Assembly: GCA_016788685.1 (NCBI GenBank)
Contig: JAEUSS010000119.1
Span: 1 to 7,833 of the forward strand
Direction of reading: 5' to 3'
DNA length: 7,833 bases
DNA from: Prolixibacteraceae bacterium
GTDB taxonomy: Bacteria > Bacteroidota > Bacteroidia > Bacteroidales > Prolixibacteraceae
Positions within the stretch are counted from its first letter, which is position 1, and each line of letters starts with the position of its first letter. Shown here in pieces: positions 6,443 through 7,833 of the stretch. A program made the position numbers and the translations under genes. The notes beneath the pieces are model-generated. The model was not told the origin of the DNA, made no database searches, and saw only the letters and a program-made list of their open reading frames with translations.

Positions 6443-7805
6443 TTCGTCGTCCTCTTTTATTACAATCAGCTTTAAATCTATCCGTTCCCCATTTCTTTTT
6501 TACATTGAGGAACGCTTTTTTGGCATTGATCCGACCTTCGTCTTCCCACATTTGCTGCAGAAAGATACAGTCAGACATTTTTGCTTTGTTATTCACCATA
6601 TCTTCGGCCAGGGCATGACAATTAGGAGCGCCGCAGGCCCCGCAATCGATGCCAGGCAGGAAACACACCACACGCTGTGCCCTGTTCATTTTCTCTATCG
6701 CCTTCACACGGTCGTTCCCGAAGATAAAAATCGGTTTCGGACTGATTGAGTTAATAATCAGTTTTTGTTTTAATTCTAGCGTGTTAACCTTAATCGTCGT
6801 TTCCGAGATGTCTTTGGCTGAAGGGTAGCGTTTTGCCCTTCGTTCAAGTCTTTCAACAGTCATAAACCGGTTTCCTGTGAGCAAGATTCCTCCGGCACAA
6901 CTCTGGTCACAAGCCCTTAACTCCAGGAAATCGATTCCCTGAACTTGCCCGTTTTCAAGCCGTTCGAGGAAACGGACAACATTGTGAATGCCGTCAATGG
7001 CAATGCTTCTGGCTCCGAAGTGACACGACTCGCCGCGGGTCAGGCTCCATAAGATACCTTCGTTCGAAAGATTCGTGCGCTGTTCCGAATTATCTTCGTT
7101 GTCTTTGTCCGAAATAACTTTCATCACTTCGTTATACAATTTATTCATGTTGACGATGCCATCAACAACAGACTCGCGTTCGCCAACAGGGCTCTTCACC
7201 GAAGCTATTTTGGCGATGCACGGAGTCGCATAAAACAGTCCGATTTCATCGCGCTGCGCTCCTTCCTGCATCAACCGCTCAATGGCAAAATGAGCTGCCA
7301 GATCATGCGGGGCTTTCCGGAGAATCAGGTTTTCGACTAAAGAAGGATATCTTCCCTGAATAAGCCGGACAATGGCCGGACAATACGTGGAAATTGCAGG
7401 TCCGGAACTTTCAGGATTGGCACAGTATTCTTTTACCGAATCAATCAGAAGCTGCATGGGCTGCTCGACCTCAAAAACATGGGTAAACCCGACTTTTTTC
7501 AGGCCGTTGTATATTTGTGTTTCGTTGTATTTCTCGGGAAATTGCCCGATCATGATGGAAGGGAAAAGAATGACCCGGTATTTGAAGGCTTTGATCTTTG
7601 CCAGATCGTCTTGTTCGACGTAAAATGCCCGGGTCGGACAAGCCCGGTGACATTGTCCGCAGTCGACACAACGTTCGTGGTCAATAACGGCCAGTCCGTT
7701 TACAACCCGGATGGCCTCGGCCGGGCACGACTTCATACAATGCGTACAGCCGATGCATTTAAGCGCATCGACCTTTAGAGCATGATATTTGGGAAGTCCG
7801 CTCAT
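6429..7805 (-). CDS. hydS: HydS-like sensory [FeFe] hydrogenase (group D type, no PAS)
   Basis: This 458-residue cytoplasmic Fe-S protein has three parts. Residues 13-58 hold two ferredoxin [4Fe-4S] sites (C17/C20/C23/C27 and C46/C49/C52/C56). Residues about 75-315 form an H-cluster domain. L1 is STYCPAIVRL, with ligand C142 but Tyr141 replacing the proton-relay Cys. L2 is ATPCIAKIASV (C196). L3 is LELRACDQSCAGG (C299, C303), lacking the canonical CPGGCxxGGGQ. Thus all four H-cluster cysteines remain while the catalytic surroundings differ, as in slow, sensory hydrogenases. The C-terminus has a further Fe-S domain, C388-x2-C391-x4-C396-x16-C413. No PAS domain follows, which fits group D rather than group C HydS. 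It is the first complete gene of the cluster and overlaps the DRTGG gene. The start Met follows an A/T-rich leader without Shine-Dalgarno. It probably senses H2 or redox state; it could instead be a minor or reverse-biased catalyst. Confidence 0.88.
   Translation of the reverse strand: MSGLPKYHALKVDALKCIGCTHCMKSCPAEAIRVVNGLAVIDHERCVDCGQCHRACPTRAFYVEQDDLAKIKAFKYRVILFPSIMIGQFPEKYNETQIYNGLKKVGFTHVFEVEQPMQLLIDSVKEYCANPESSGPAISTYCPAIVRLIQGRYPSLVENLILRKAPHDLAAHFAIERLMQEGAQRDEIGLFYATPCIAKIASVKSPVGERESVVDGIVNMNKLYNEVMKVISDKDNEDNSEQRTNLSNEGILWSLTRGESCHFGARSIAIDGIHNVVRFLERLENGQVQGIDFLELRACDQSCAGGILLTGNRFMTVERLERRAKRYPSAKDISETTIKVNTLELKQKLIINSISPKPIFIFGNDRVKAIEKMNRAQRVVCFLPGIDCGACGAPNCHALAEDMVNNKAKMSDCIFLQQMWEDEGRINAKKAFLNVKKKWGTDRFKADCNKRGRRNEGF
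6451..6455 (-). promoter_or_regulatory. Shine-Dalgarno-like site for the DRTGG gene
   Basis: The minus strand reads AGAGG followed by 8 nt and the ATG of the DRTGG gene, inside the last codons of the HydS gene (KRGRRNEGF). It supports the chosen start and translational coupling. The same bases must also encode Arg/Gly codons, so the match may be partly coincidental. The other starts in this window have no comparable site. Confidence 0.4.
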
Positions 7806-7814
7806 GTAAAATAA

Positions 7815-7833
7815 TTAACCATTTTCAGAATCG
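7815..7833 (-). CDS. Possible 3' end of an upstream gene (partial)
   Basis: Only the last codons would be inside the window. One minus-strand frame reads DSENG then TAA, with the stop at 7817-7815, which leaves 9 bp before the HydS start. A second frame reads ILKMVNYFT and ends at a TGA overlapping the HydS ATG (7804-7802), giving an ATGA junction. Either would mean HydS is not the first gene of the operon. The stretch is too short to choose between them or to name a product, and it could also be a plain leader. Confidence 0.25.

Overview
All the real genes lie on the minus strand and read from high to low coordinates. They appear to form one operon for an anaerobe's [FeFe]-hydrogenase system. 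The structural genes encode a HydABC-type NAD(H)- and ferredoxin-linked (electron-bifurcating or -confurcating) hydrogenase. Upstream of them is a set of predicted sensory and signalling genes. The organism looks like a strictly or facultatively anaerobic fermenter. Most starts lack a Shine-Dalgarno sequence and are preceded by A/T-rich leaders, which fits Bacteroidota, perhaps a marine or sediment Bacteroidales/Marinilabiliales-like lineage. That assignment is inference from translation signals and general protein flavour, not from a marker gene.

Layout in transcription order. (1) 7805-6429: HydS-like [FeFe]-hydrogenase homologue with two N-terminal [4Fe-4S] sites, an H-cluster-type domain lacking the proton-relay Cys, and a C-terminal four-Cys Fe-S domain. 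(2) 6442-6107: small DRTGG-domain protein overlapping gene 1 by 14 bp. (3) 6104-5361: PHP-family metal-dependent phosphoesterase, 2 bp after gene 2. (4) 5288-4740: stand-alone GHKL/HATPase_c ATP-binding protein. (5) 4649-4251: small HndB/TM1420-like thioredoxin-fold [2Fe-2S] protein. (6) 4234-2441: HydB. (7) 2429-678: HydA, the catalytic M3-type [FeFe] hydrogenase. (8) 578-72: HydC (NuoE-like), the last gene. There are short remnants at both window edges, and three larger gaps at 5289-5360, 4650-4739 and 579-677. No RNA genes, insertion sequences or CRISPR arrays were seen.

How the parts work together. HydB carries FMN and NAD(H) and with HydC and HydA forms a continuous Fe-S wire to the H-cluster. 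Together they would make H2 from NADH plus reduced ferredoxin, or run in reverse. HydS retains all four H-cluster cysteine ligands but has Tyr in place of the proton-shuttling Cys, so it is probably an H2/redox sensor rather than a bulk catalyst. The DRTGG, PHP and HATPase proteins are the likely signal-relay partners. Their biochemical link to hydrogenase control is not established by this sequence.

The most interesting points are the compact sensor-DRTGG-PHP-ATPase module, the position of hydC after hydA (as I recall, related clusters place it upstream), a 7-bp-arm inverted repeat in front of the structural genes, and an imperfect hairpin between hydA and hydC. The maturation genes hydE, hydF and hydG are not in the window.
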